Made by a program: the position numbers and the translations under genes
NCBI GenBank assembly: GCA_018500075.1
Contig: JAHBAN010000177.1
Coordinates: 1 to 9,117, forward strand
Reading direction: 5' to 3'
DNA from: Flavobacteriia bacterium
GTDB taxonomy: Bacteria; Bacteroidota; Bacteroidia; Flavobacteriales; Flavobacteriaceae
Length of the DNA stretch: 9,117 nt
The notes under the pieces: generated by a model
What the model was told of the DNA's origin: nothing
The model's database searches: none
The model's input: only the letters and a program-made list of their open reading frames with translations
Shown here: one piece after another, positions 1 to 5,935 of the stretch
Layout: the number at the start of each line of letters is the position of its first letter
Position numbering within the stretch: position 1 is the stretch's first letter

Positions 1-353
1 CCATCGGAGGCGACTGCCCCGGCAAAACCGAACTGGCCGAAGCGATCCTGCATCGCTCTGATATCTTTGTGGAATTTCCCCCGCAAACCCGCATCGAGGG
101 CGAAATTCAGCAGCTCGCCCCCGATCACCCCGTCACAGAGCTTTGGCAGGTGATCACCGGTCAGGCCGAGGGCCGCACAAGCAAGACGCAAATCACCCTG
201 TTTGACAGCGTCGGCTTCGCGATCGAAGATTTTTCCGCCCTGCGTTACGTGCGCGAACACATCAAGGGAACAGAGTTTTTCCAGAGCCTCGATATGCTCG
301 CAGACCCCGATGACCCCCGCGATCTCTTCGGAATGCTCAAGCGCTCAGGCTAA
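1..353 (+). CDS. ocd: Ornithine cyclodeaminase, C-terminal part (5' end outside window)
   Basis: The frame enters the window open (codons begin at base 3) and runs 116 codons to TAA at 351-353. Ornithine cyclodeaminase converts L-ornithine to L-proline and ammonia with a tightly bound NAD, in the cytoplasm, as the last step of arginine/ornithine catabolism. The first residues visible are IGGDCPGKTEL, a family signature whose Asp corresponds to the catalytic Asp of characterised ornithine cyclodeaminases. Further on are VEFPPQTRIEGEIQQL and TLFDSVGFAIEDFSALRY, typical of the long OCD subfamily (about 350 residues) rather than of mu-crystallin or alanine dehydrogenase relatives. Roughly the last third of the protein is present and ends naturally. 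An arginase gene often lies upstream in relatives, but that side is not visible. A strong hairpin terminator follows the stop codon directly. Identification is confident; the substrate is inferred from the family. Confidence 0.9.
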   Translation, partial: IGGDCPGKTELAEAILHRSDIFVEFPPQTRIEGEIQQLAPDHPVTELWQVITGQAEGRTSKTQITLFDSVGFAIEDFSALRYVREHIKGTEFFQSLDMLADPDDPRDLFGMLKRSG

Positions 354-387
354 AAAAAGCCCCCAAAGCCAAGGCTCGGGGGCTTTT
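352..387. terminator. Bidirectional Rho-independent terminator between convergent genes
   Basis: A perfect 10-bp stem, AAAAGCCCCC (355-364) with GGGGGCTTTT (378-387), encloses a 13-base loop that can itself pair (AGCC/GGCT). Read on the plus strand it ends in four T after the ocd stop. Read on the minus strand the GC stem is followed by seven T (the A run at 352-358), so it should work better for the convergent EF-hand gene. The A run starts inside the ocd stop codon. Confidence 0.85.
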
Positions 388-448
388 CACTTCGGTCCTG
401 ACACACCAAGCCTCAGATGAGGGGAACAGGCTCAGCGCGTGGCAGCTC

Positions 449-697
449 TTAGCTGTCTTGGTTGATCAAGCCGGCCTCTTCCGCCGCTGTGATCTCGTCA
501 GCATCCAGCAAACCATCGTCATTGATGTCCATCGCCGAGAAGCTCTCCGCCGTCATATCAGGGTAGACCGCTTGCAGCTCGTCAATGGTCACAGCGCCGT
601 CAGCGTTTGTGTCCAGATCCGCAAGCATATCCGCACGCGCCAGCATCGGCGTCAGAAGCGTTGCAAGCACCGCAAGGGTCAGTGTTGTTTTTTTCAT
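449..697 (-). CDS. Small exported EF-hand calcium-binding protein
   Basis: An 82-residue protein. Residues 1-22 form a classic Sec signal peptide: a KK start, a hydrophobic core, and LARA before an Asp, with likely cleavage after residue 22, so the mature protein should be periplasmic and about 60 residues long. Two canonical EF-hand loops follow. The first is D29-x-N31-x-D33-G34-x-V36-x-x-x-E40. The second is D57-x-N59-x-D61-G62-x-L64-x-x-x-E68. All ligand positions are intact, so calcium binding is likely; the biological role is unknown. The frame stays open upstream to base 1000, but the start at 697 is chosen because it begins the signal peptide and has GGAG (706-709) eight bases upstream. 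The gene converges on ocd and shares its terminator. It appears to be a single-gene transcript, with no gene for about 675 bases upstream. Confidence 0.85.
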   Translation of the reverse strand: MKKTTLTLAVLATLLTPMLARADMLADLDTNADGAVTIDELQAVYPDMTAESFSAMDINDDGLLDADEITAAEEAGLINQDS

Positions 698-1148
698 GGC
701 AATTTCTCCAGTTATATCAATCGTTTCAGGGTTGGAGCGCCTCGGCTTACGCCTTGCGCGCACATCACGGCTGCCGGTCTGACAGTCTTGATTTTTGGGC
801 CGCCCGCTGCCGTCTGAACGCCTCCAAAGGGCAGCGGGCAAGCCTGTCTGCTGCCGACATAACTCCGAAGTCGCGCGATCGAACAGCGCCAAAACACGCG
901 CCGCGCCAGACGCGCCAAAACCTGCCAGACAGGCCCTTTTCACAGGCGCTTCTGCGCTCATGACCCTGCCGCGTCGCACCTTGAGCCATTTGGCGCGCAA
1001 GACTCAGCCCGCCTCTGGCAAAGCGGCGCCGATGCCCTCGCGCCCTGCAGACGCCCCCTTGCAAGGCCGCGCGCCGATCTCTATCTCATCGGCCCGTTTT
1101 GGTCTTCAGCCGCCCCGGCCAAACCCCGCTTGTGGCTTGATTCTGCGC
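698..1148. other. Gap without a convincing gene upstream of the EF-hand gene
   Basis: Open frames cross this stretch on both strands, but none has a recognisable protein family, a good ribosome binding site or plausible composition; they look like by-products of high GC. The stretch must contain the EF-hand gene's promoter, but I could not place one with confidence. A TATAAC-like hexamer lies only about 15 bases before the EF-hand start codon and has no clear -35 partner. The only clear structure is the inverted repeat at 802-839. Confidence 0.5.
802..839. repeat. 10-bp perfect inverted repeat
   Basis: GCCCGCTGCC (802-811) pairs perfectly with GGCAGCGGGC (830-839) across an 18-base loop. No T run follows on either strand, so it is not a standard intrinsic terminator. 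It lies about 105-140 bases upstream of the EF-hand start codon, where it could be a leader hairpin, an operator-like palindrome or part of a small RNA. Its function is unknown. Confidence 0.6.
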
Positions 1149-1176
1149 AAAAAAAGGGGGGCCGCTCTGGCCCCCC
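1149..1176 (-). terminator. Rho-independent terminator, probable end of the nrdJ transcript
   Basis: Read on the minus strand, GGGGGGCC (1176-1169) and GGCCCCCC (1163-1156) form an 8-bp all-GC stem with a 5-base loop, followed at once by seven T (the A run at 1149-1155). The orientation fits only leftward transcription, and the nearest upstream gene is nrdJ, whose stop lies about 200 bases away. This implies a 3' untranslated region of roughly 200 nucleotides. Confidence 0.85.
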
Positions 1177-1247
1177 GTCAAGTTTCGCCGTTCAGGCTCA
1201 CTTATTATCACCGCTCAAAGTTTATGCCTGCGGCCCGAACGCGTTCA

Positions 1248-1332
1248 GGGGCGAGCGCACCCGCCCCGTGACTGACGGTGAAAACGTTGGGTTTTCACCG
1301 AGTGGGCGGCGGTGGTTCGACTTGCGAACCAC
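1248..1332. repeat. Cluster of three hairpins in the nrdJ 3' region
   Basis: Three inverted repeats lie almost back to back. GGGGCG (1248-1253) pairs with CGCCCC (1262-1267). CGGTGAAAAC (1276-1285) pairs with GTTTTCACCG (1291-1300), a perfect 10-bp stem with a 5-base loop. GTGGTTCG (1312-1319) pairs with CGAACCAC (1325-1332), a perfect 8-bp stem with a 5-base loop. None has a terminal T run in the leftward direction. The stems differ in sequence, so this is not one tandem repeat. On the nrdJ transcript they would form a stacked structured tail before the terminator at 1149-1176. They could protect the mRNA 3' end, act as a 3'-UTR-derived small RNA, or belong to a repetitive extragenic element. 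Confidence 0.6.
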
Positions 1333-1373
1333 GAGAGACCACCCCGTATAAGGTGAAGCGCTATGCTTCGAAA

Positions 1374-4300
1374 TCACGAGCAACCGCTCGTCGCTCCGCA
1401 GGTGTTGCACTTCATACAGGTTCCGTTGCGCACCAATGTGTAGTTGCCACAGTCGCCACAGGCTTCGCCCTCATAGCCCTGCATCTTGGCCTTGGTGCGC
1501 TCGTCCATGCTCAGCGCCGCCGTGCTTGTGGTGGTCGCCAGGCTCTCGCCCATGACCGCGGCGCTCACAGCCCCGCCCGATGTCTCCGGCACAAGCGTGT
1601 TCAGCGCCCCCACAGGATCACCCGAGGCCATGGCCATTCCGCCAAAGCTCTGACCGCCCTGCAGCACAACAAGCTCCTGTGGCAGGCGCTTGCGCAGATA
1701 GCCCGTCGAGCTGATCTGCTTGAGCACTTCCAGCGAGCGCGAGGCCGAGCCTTCGCTCATTTCCTGAATGTTGCTCACGCCCTCTTCTTCGCCGCGCCCC
1801 AGATCGTCAAAGCTGGCGCCTTCCGGCTTCACATGGGCCAGATCGGTGCGATCAAGATAAGATACCGCCAGCTCCCGGAAGATATAGTCAAGGATCGAGG
1901 TCGCATTCTTGATGCTGTCGTTGCCCTGAACCATGCCCGCAGGCTCGAACTTTGTGAAGGTGAACGCATCCACAAACTCTTCCAGTGGCACACCATACTG
2001 AAGCCCAACAGAGACCGCGATCGCGAAGTTGTTCATCATGGCCCGAAAGCCGGCGCCCTCTTTGTGCATATCAATAAAGATTTCACCAAGCGAGCCATCC
2101 TGATATTCGCCGGTCCGCAGATAGACCTTATGGCCCCCCACAACCGCCTTCTGCGTATAGCCCTTGCGGCGCTCGGGCATTTTCTCGCGGTGCGACTTGA
2201 CGATCTCTTTGATGATCACTTTCTCAACGATCTTCTGCGCCAGAACCGCTGCTTTTTCCTGGCTCGACCCGCTCTCTAGAATCTCGAGCGCCTCGTCGTC
2301 GTCTTCGACAAGAGCAGAGGCCAAAGGCTGGCTCAGCTTGGACCCGTCACGATACAGCGCATTGGCTTTCACACCGAGCGACCATGACAGCTCATAGGCT
2401 TTCTGACAGTCCTCGATCGTTGCATCATTGGGCATATTGATCGTTTTGGAGATCGCGCCGGAAATAAAGCTCTGAGCCGCCGCCATCATATAGATATGAG
2501 CCGTGACAGAGAGATAGCGCTTGCCCTTCTTGCCGCACGGGTTGGCACAGTCAAAGACATTGTAATGCTCTTCCTTGAGGTGCGGCGCGCCCTCCAGTGT
2601 CATGGTGCCACAGACATGATCGTTTGCCGCCTCAACATCGGCCCGCGCATAGCCAAGATGCTTGAGCATATCAAAGGTCGGATCATTCAGCTTCGCCGCA
2701 GGGATACCCAGCGTGCCGGTGCAGAAGGCCTCGCCAAGTGTCCACTGGTTAAAGACAAAGCGGATATCAAACGCCGTGCCAAGCGCGTTCTCGATCTTGT
2801 CAAGCTCGGGCTGGCCAAAGCCGTGCCCGATCAGCGAGGTGTGGTTGATGCCCGGTGCATTGCCCAAGGTGCCATGACCCACCGCATAAGACACGATCTC
2901 TTCGATCTGGGCCGAGCCGTAGCCGAGCTTCTCAAGCGCCGCCGGAACCGACTGGTTGATGATCTTGAAATAGCCGCCGCCCGCAAGCTTCTTGAACTTC
3001 ACAAGCGCAAAGTCAGGCTCGATCCCTGTGGTGTCACAATCCATCACAAGCCCGATCGTGCCGGTCGGCGCAATCACCGAAACCTGCGCGTTGCGGAACC
3101 CGTTCTTCTCGCCCAGCATGAGCGCCTCATCCCAGACCGCCATCGACAAATCGACAAGCTGGCTGTCAGGGCAGTTTTTCAGATCCAGCGGAACGGGCTT
3201 GATCTCGAGGTTCTCATAGCCCTCTGTCGCGCCATAGGCTGCGTTGCGGTGGTTGCGGATCACCCGGAGCATATGCGCGCGGTTGCGCTCATAGCCGGGG
3301 AACGGCCCCAGCTCGCCGGCGATTTCGGCGGATGTCGCATAGGCCACACCCGTCATGATCGCTGTGAGCGCCGCCCCGATGGCGCGGCCTTCGTCGCTGT
3401 CATAACCAAGACCAAGGTTCATCAACAGACCGCCAATATTGGCATAGCCAAGGCCCAAGGTGCGGAAGTCATAAGAGCGCTGTGCAATCTCTTTTGACGG
3501 GAACTGCGCCATCATCACCGAGATTTCGAGCGTCACAGTCCAGAGCCGCGATGCGTGCATATAGTCCTCGGCCTGAAACTTGCCATCCTTGAGGAAGGTC
3601 AACAGGTTCATCGAGGCGAGGTTACACGCCGTGTCATCAAGGAACATATACTCCGAGCACGGGTTTGAACCACGGATCGCGCCATCTTCGGGGCAAGTGT
3701 GCCACTCGTTGACAGTATCGTGGAACTGGATACCGGGGTCGGCACAGGCCCATGCGGCGTGCCCGACATCTTCCCAGAGCTTGCGCGCCTTGATGGTTTT
3801 GGCCACCGAGCCATCGGTGCGACGGATCAGCTCCCAATCGCTGTCGTTTTCAACCGCTTTCAGAAACGCATTGGTGACACGGATCGAGTTGTTGGAGTTC
3901 TGGCCCGACACCGAAGCATAGGCCTCGGAATCCCAGTCTGTGTCGTAGGTCGGGAATTCGATGCTGCCAAAGCCCTGCTTTGCATAATCCAGCACGCGTT
4001 TGACATATGTCTCGGGGATATGAACCTTTTTCGCGCCGCGAATGGCAGTTTTGAGCTGCTCGTTCTTCTTCGGATCAACCGAATCCTCGCTCGATCCATC
4101 CCAAGAGCGAATGGCGCCGAAAATCTCGTTGAGCTTTTCTTCATGCAGCTTGGAGCCTGCGACAATGCTCGCCACCTTCTGCTCTTCTTTGACCTTCCAG
4201 TTGATATATTCTTCAATATCAGGGTGGTCTGCATCCACGATCACCATCTTGGCCGCACGGCGCGTTGTGCCGCCTGATTTGATCGCGCCCGCTGCGCGAT

Positions 4301-5063
4301 CCCCGATCTTGAGGAAGCCCATGAGGCCAGAGGATTTGCCGCCGCCTGACAGCGCTTCGTTTGAGGCGCGCAGGTGGCTGAAGTTCGTGCCGGTGCCCGA
4401 GCCGTATTTGAACAGGCGCGCTTCGCGCACCCAGAGGTCCATAATGCCGCCATCGCCGACCAGATCGTCTTTCACCGACTGGATAAAGCAGGCGTGCGGC
4501 TGCGGGTGCTCATAGGCCGAGGTTGACTGCGTCAGCGCGCCGGATTGGTAATCCACATAATAGTGGCCCTGCCCCGGCCCGTCGATGCCATAGGCCCAAT
4601 GCAGACCTGTGTTGAACCACTGCGGCGAGTTGGGCGCGGCGCGTTGCGTGGCGAGCATATGGCGCATCTCGTCATAATAGGCGCGCGCGTCTTCCTCGGT
4701 CGAGAAATAGCCGCCCTTCCAGCCCCAATAGGCCCAAGCGCCGGCCAGACGGTCAAACACCTGCTTGGCCGATATCTCGCCTGTTTTTTCTGTCGTGTCC
4801 GAATCAGGCACCGACCGCCAGAGAAACTCGGGCACGTTTTTCTCTTTGACCTTCTTGAGCGCCGTGGGCACGCCGGCTTTACGAAAATACTTCTGCGCAA
4901 TCACATCCGACGCGACCTGGCTCCACTTTTTGGGAACTTCCACATCGTCCAGCTTGAACACAATCGTGCCGTCAGGATTGCGGATCTCTGAGACCGTTTT
5001 GACAAACTCGATGTCCGCGTATGCGTCTTTGCCTGCCTGCGTGAATTTTCTATCAATTTTCAT
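1374..5063 (-). CDS. nrdJ: Adenosylcobalamin-dependent (class II) ribonucleoside-diphosphate reductase
   Basis: A 1229-residue cytoplasmic enzyme that reduces ribonucleotides to deoxyribonucleotides, using adenosylcobalamin to generate a thiyl radical, so it needs no oxygen and no separate radical subunit. An N-terminal class II domain covers about residues 20-120. The barrel follows: NSPQWFNTG at 145-153, C192 (the conserved first disulfide Cys), the NPCSE motif with N467, C469 (thiyl radical Cys) and E471, and C480 as disulfide partner of C192. The 11-residue spacing from C469 to C480 fits the family. APTGTIG (665-671) is the phosphate-binding loop. A TSCPD-type region lies around 960-1070. 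The last 28 residues carry C1202, C1205, C1216, C1219, C1222 and C1228, a zinc-ribbon/redox tail that would pass electrons to the active site. The length is normal for the long alphaproteobacterial form. ATG at 5063 is chosen because it begins the family's usual MKI(D/E)RKFT start; an in-frame TTG at 5096 would add 11 unlike residues. The ribosome binding site is weak (TAGG about 8 bases upstream). The gene is probably monocistronic, with NrdR-type boxes upstream. Confidence 0.97.
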   Translation of the reverse strand: MKIDRKFTQAGKDAYADIEFVKTVSEIRNPDGTIVFKLDDVEVPKKWSQVASDVIAQKYFRKAGVPTALKKVKEKNVPEFLWRSVPDSDTTEKTGEISAKQVFDRLAGAWAYWGWKGGYFSTEEDARAYYDEMRHMLATQRAAPNSPQWFNTGLHWAYGIDGPGQGHYYVDYQSGALTQSTSAYEHPQPHACFIQSVKDDLVGDGGIMDLWVREARLFKYGSGTGTNFSHLRASNEALSGGGKSSGLMGFLKIGDRAAGAIKSGGTTRRAAKMVIVDADHPDIEEYINWKVKEEQKVASIVAGSKLHEEKLNEIFGAIRSWDGSSEDSVDPKKNEQLKTAIRGAKKVHIPETYVKRVLDYAKQGFGSIEFPTYDTDWDSEAYASVSGQNSNNSIRVTNAFLKAVENDSDWELIRRTDGSVAKTIKARKLWEDVGHAAWACADPGIQFHDTVNEWHTCPEDGAIRGSNPCSEYMFLDDTACNLASMNLLTFLKDGKFQAEDYMHASRLWTVTLEISVMMAQFPSKEIAQRSYDFRTLGLGYANIGGLLMNLGLGYDSDEGRAIGAALTAIMTGVAYATSAEIAGELGPFPGYERNRAHMLRVIRNHRNAAYGATEGYENLEIKPVPLDLKNCPDSQLVDLSMAVWDEALMLGEKNGFRNAQVSVIAPTGTIGLVMDCDTTGIEPDFALVKFKKLAGGGYFKIINQSVPAALEKLGYGSAQIEEIVSYAVGHGTLGNAPGINHTSLIGHGFGQPELDKIENALGTAFDIRFVFNQWTLGEAFCTGTLGIPAAKLNDPTFDMLKHLGYARADVEAANDHVCGTMTLEGAPHLKEEHYNVFDCANPCGKKGKRYLSVTAHIYMMAAAQSFISGAISKTINMPNDATIEDCQKAYELSWSLGVKANALYRDGSKLSQPLASALVEDDDEALEILESGSSQEKAAVLAQKIVEKVIIKEIVKSHREKMPERRKGYTQKAVVGGHKVYLRTGEYQDGSLGEIFIDMHKEGAGFRAMMNNFAIAVSVGLQYGVPLEEFVDAFTFTKFEPAGMVQGNDSIKNATSILDYIFRELAVSYLDRTDLAHVKPEGASFDDLGRGEEEGVSNIQEMSEGSASRSLEVLKQISSTGYLRKRLPQELVVLQGGQSFGGMAMASGDPVGALNTLVPETSGGAVSAAVMGESLATTTSTAALSMDERTKAKMQGYEGEACGDCGNYTLVRNGTCMKCNTCGATSGCS

Positions 5064-5260
5064 AAGTCTGCCTAGCCCCTCGTGCCTTTGGTTCAATACA
5101 TCTCGCCCGGCTGACCAGAATGCTCAGGCCACGCCTCGTTAAATCGGAAAGGCTGCACAGATAGTCATAGCGTGCGCCCAAATTCATGAGAGCCACACGA
5201 AATCCGCGCTCAAAAGAGCGATATGTCTGAAACTTTAACCTGTCCCTGCCCGACGACTGA
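5064..5260 (-). other. Long nrdJ upstream leader region
   Basis: About 200 bases separate the proximal NrdR-like box from the nrdJ start codon. I find no cobalamin-riboswitch B12 box here. A small hairpin, CGCTC-AAAA-GAGCG (5207-5220), and a 44-codon frame (ATG at 5187, stop at 5053) that overlaps the nrdJ start are present, but neither has proof of function. Confidence 0.45.
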
Positions 5261-5276
5261 CCCCTATATGTTGTGG
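5261..5276 (-). promoter_or_regulatory. NrdR box, proximal (candidate)
   Basis: CCCCTATATGTTGTGG, read on the plus strand, matches the palindromic NrdR consensus acaCwAtATaTwGtgt in its core, CTATATgTTGTG. NrdR is the zinc-ribbon/ATP-cone repressor that senses the nucleotide pool and shuts down ribonucleotide reductase genes. On the minus strand the box contains TATAGG, a possible -10 element of nrdJ, so NrdR binding would block RNA polymerase. The matching -35 is poor, so the promoter itself is uncertain. A second box lies exactly 31 bp upstream. Confidence 0.7.
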
Positions 5277-5291
5277 CCTTTTGTCTGACTG

Positions 5292-5307
5292 ACACTATCT
5301 GGCGTAT
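5292..5307 (-). promoter_or_regulatory. NrdR box, distal (candidate)
   Basis: ACACTATCTGGCGTAT, read on the plus strand, fits one half-site of the NrdR consensus perfectly (ACACTAT) and the other only partly; I count 11 of 16 positions. Alone it would be weak. The offset from the proximal box is exactly 31 bp, three helical turns, the kind of same-face pairing reported for NrdR sites, which raises its credibility. A TTGACC hexamer (5325-5320 on the minus strand) just upstream could be a -35 element. Confidence 0.6.
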
Positions 5308-5429
5308 TTGACGGGGGCAGGTCAACGGAAACTTTTAGATAAATGGCTCAATTTAAGGTTGACGCTCAGAACAATCCAAACGGCTCCCGCGTCTCCACTG
5401 ATTCATCCACCGGCCGGCTCGCAAAACTT

Positions 5430-5438
5430 TGTGGATAA
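5430..5438 (-). promoter_or_regulatory. Perfect DnaA box
   Basis: TGTGGATAA on the plus strand is TTATCCACA on the minus strand, the strongest consensus binding site for the replication initiator DnaA. It lies about 120 bp upstream of the distal NrdR-like box. DnaA boxes upstream of ribonucleotide reductase genes are known in E. coli (nrdAB), where DnaA influences transcription. Whether DnaA binds here is inference. Confidence 0.55.
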
Positions 5439-5524
5439 GCAAAAGCGGCCCGAACAGCGAAAGCCTTTTCTTTTGGTGGGGTTATCACACCAGCTTCAAG
5501 AAGCGATTTAAACGCGCCCTGATT

Positions 5525-5533
5525 TTATCCACC
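5525..5533 (+). promoter_or_regulatory. Near-consensus DnaA box
   Basis: TTATCCACC differs from TTATCCACA only at the last base. It lies 95 bp from the perfect box and in the opposite orientation. Its proximity to the perfect site is the main reason to take it seriously. Confidence 0.4.
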
Positions 5534-5723
5534 GCGGGCCTGCGAGGCGCGCGCGCTCTGTTAACTTTTTCAAAAAAAACCGCTTGCGAAGGCCTGCTTG
5601 ACGCCAGGGCCGGTTTTCTCCCCAAAATCCCCAACCCTCCCCCGCTGATTCTCGTGATCTGCTCGCGCAGGCTCGGCTCTCGCAAGTCGTCTCCGCGGGT
5701 CAGCCTCGCCCCCCCGCCAAAAC

Positions 5724-5774
5724 AAAAAAACCGATCTTCAAGTCACGTTAAGACGGCTTGAAGATCGGTTTTTT
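5724..5774 (-). terminator. Long-stem terminator downstream of tRNA-Pro
   Basis: CCGATCTTCAAG (5731-5742) and CTTGAAGATCGG (5757-5768) form a perfect 12-bp stem with a 14-base loop, extended by an A run (5724-5730) and a T run (5769-5774). Read leftward it starts a few bases after the tRNA 3' end and finishes with seven T, so it should end the tRNA transcript. It is symmetric enough to stop rightward transcription too, insulating the tRNA from nrdJ regulation. Confidence 0.88.
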
Positions 5775-5780
5775 GATCAA

Positions 5781-5857
5781 TGGTCGGGACGGTAAGATTC
5801 GAACTTACGACCCCCTGTACCCAAAACAGGTGCGCTACCAGGCTGCGCTACGCCCCG
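5781..5857 (-). tRNA. tRNA-Pro, anticodon TGG
   Basis: The 77-base minus-strand sequence folds as a full cloverleaf. The acceptor stem pairs CGGGGCG (5857-5851) with CGTCCCG near the 3' end, with one G-T wobble. The D arm contains AGCCTGGTAGCGC. The anticodon stem is CCTGT/ACAGG with loop TTTGGGT, giving anticodon TGG (5823-5821), which reads CCA and, by wobble, other proline codons. The T arm holds the invariant GTTCGAATC. The discriminator base is A, and the 3' CCA is encoded (5783-5781). It lies alone between zapA and its own terminator. Confidence 0.97.
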
Positions 5858-5869
5858 GACCGAGGGCTT

Positions 5870-5899
5870 CTATTAAGCGGCATCCCCGCCGCTTGTCCA
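5870..5899 (-). promoter_or_regulatory. Possible tRNA-Pro promoter
   Basis: On the minus strand TGGACA (5899-5894, five of six matches to TTGACA) is followed after 18 bases by TAATAG (5875-5870). The latter is a modest -10, but it ends about 12 bases before the mature tRNA 5' end, as expected for a short tRNA leader. The spacer contains a 7-bp hairpin, AAGCGGC/GCCGCTT (5875-5881 and 5888-5894), which could also weakly terminate the zapA transcript. Confidence 0.4.
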
Positions 5900-5935
5900 G
5901 ACGCAATCGAGAAGAAAATGACAGCAATGCAAAGT

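Larger units (their letters stand above)
5308..5723. other. Gene-free regulatory gap between nrdJ and the tRNA terminator
   Basis: No plausible gene occurs here; the open frames are short, overlap one another and resemble no known family. It holds one perfect DnaA box (5430-5438), one single-mismatch box (5525-5533), a weaker TCATCCACC at 5403-5411, two GATTC (GANTC methylation) sites near 5400 and 5646, and an A/T-rich patch around 5561-5580. It could be the far-upstream control region of nrdJ, a DnaA-binding locus, or hide an unannotated small RNA. Confidence 0.5.

Noticed and set aside
698..1000. N-terminal extension of the EF-hand protein to 183 residues
   Set aside because: It would bury a complete signal peptide in the middle of the protein, and the internal ATG at 697 has a good ribosome binding site.
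795..1271. 158-codon plus-strand frame in the gap before nrdJ
   Set aside because: No ribosome binding site, composition rich in A, P, R and S, no recognisable family, and it runs through a terminator on the opposite strand.
1312..1400. A second tRNA suggested by a GGTTCGA-like motif
   Set aside because: No acceptor, D or anticodon stems can be formed around it; the motif belongs to the 8-bp hairpin at 1312-1332.
1278..3497. Long plus-strand open frames opposite nrdJ (1278-2279 and 2496-3497, each 333 codons)
   Set aside because: They lie antisense to a clearly conserved enzyme, have Arg/His/Ala-rich composition typical of the complement of high-GC coding sequence, and match no family I recognise.
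5064..5320. Cobalamin riboswitch upstream of the B12-dependent nrdJ
   Set aside because: I looked for the conserved B12 box and surrounding stems on the minus strand and did not find them. A covariance-model search would settle this.
5482..5490. Third strong DnaA box, TTATCACAC
   Set aside because: It differs from the consensus at four positions unless a gap is allowed, so it does not count as a site.
5308..5723. 6S RNA gene near zapA, as in E. coli
   Set aside because: The space directly after zapA is taken by tRNA-Pro, and I could not draw the long interrupted hairpin with a central bubble in the remaining gap.
5308..5723. Firm call of a chromosomal replication origin
   Set aside because: Only one perfect and one near-perfect DnaA box are present, and none of the genes usually found at alphaproteobacterial origins is nearby. 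It is kept as a possibility in the findings only.
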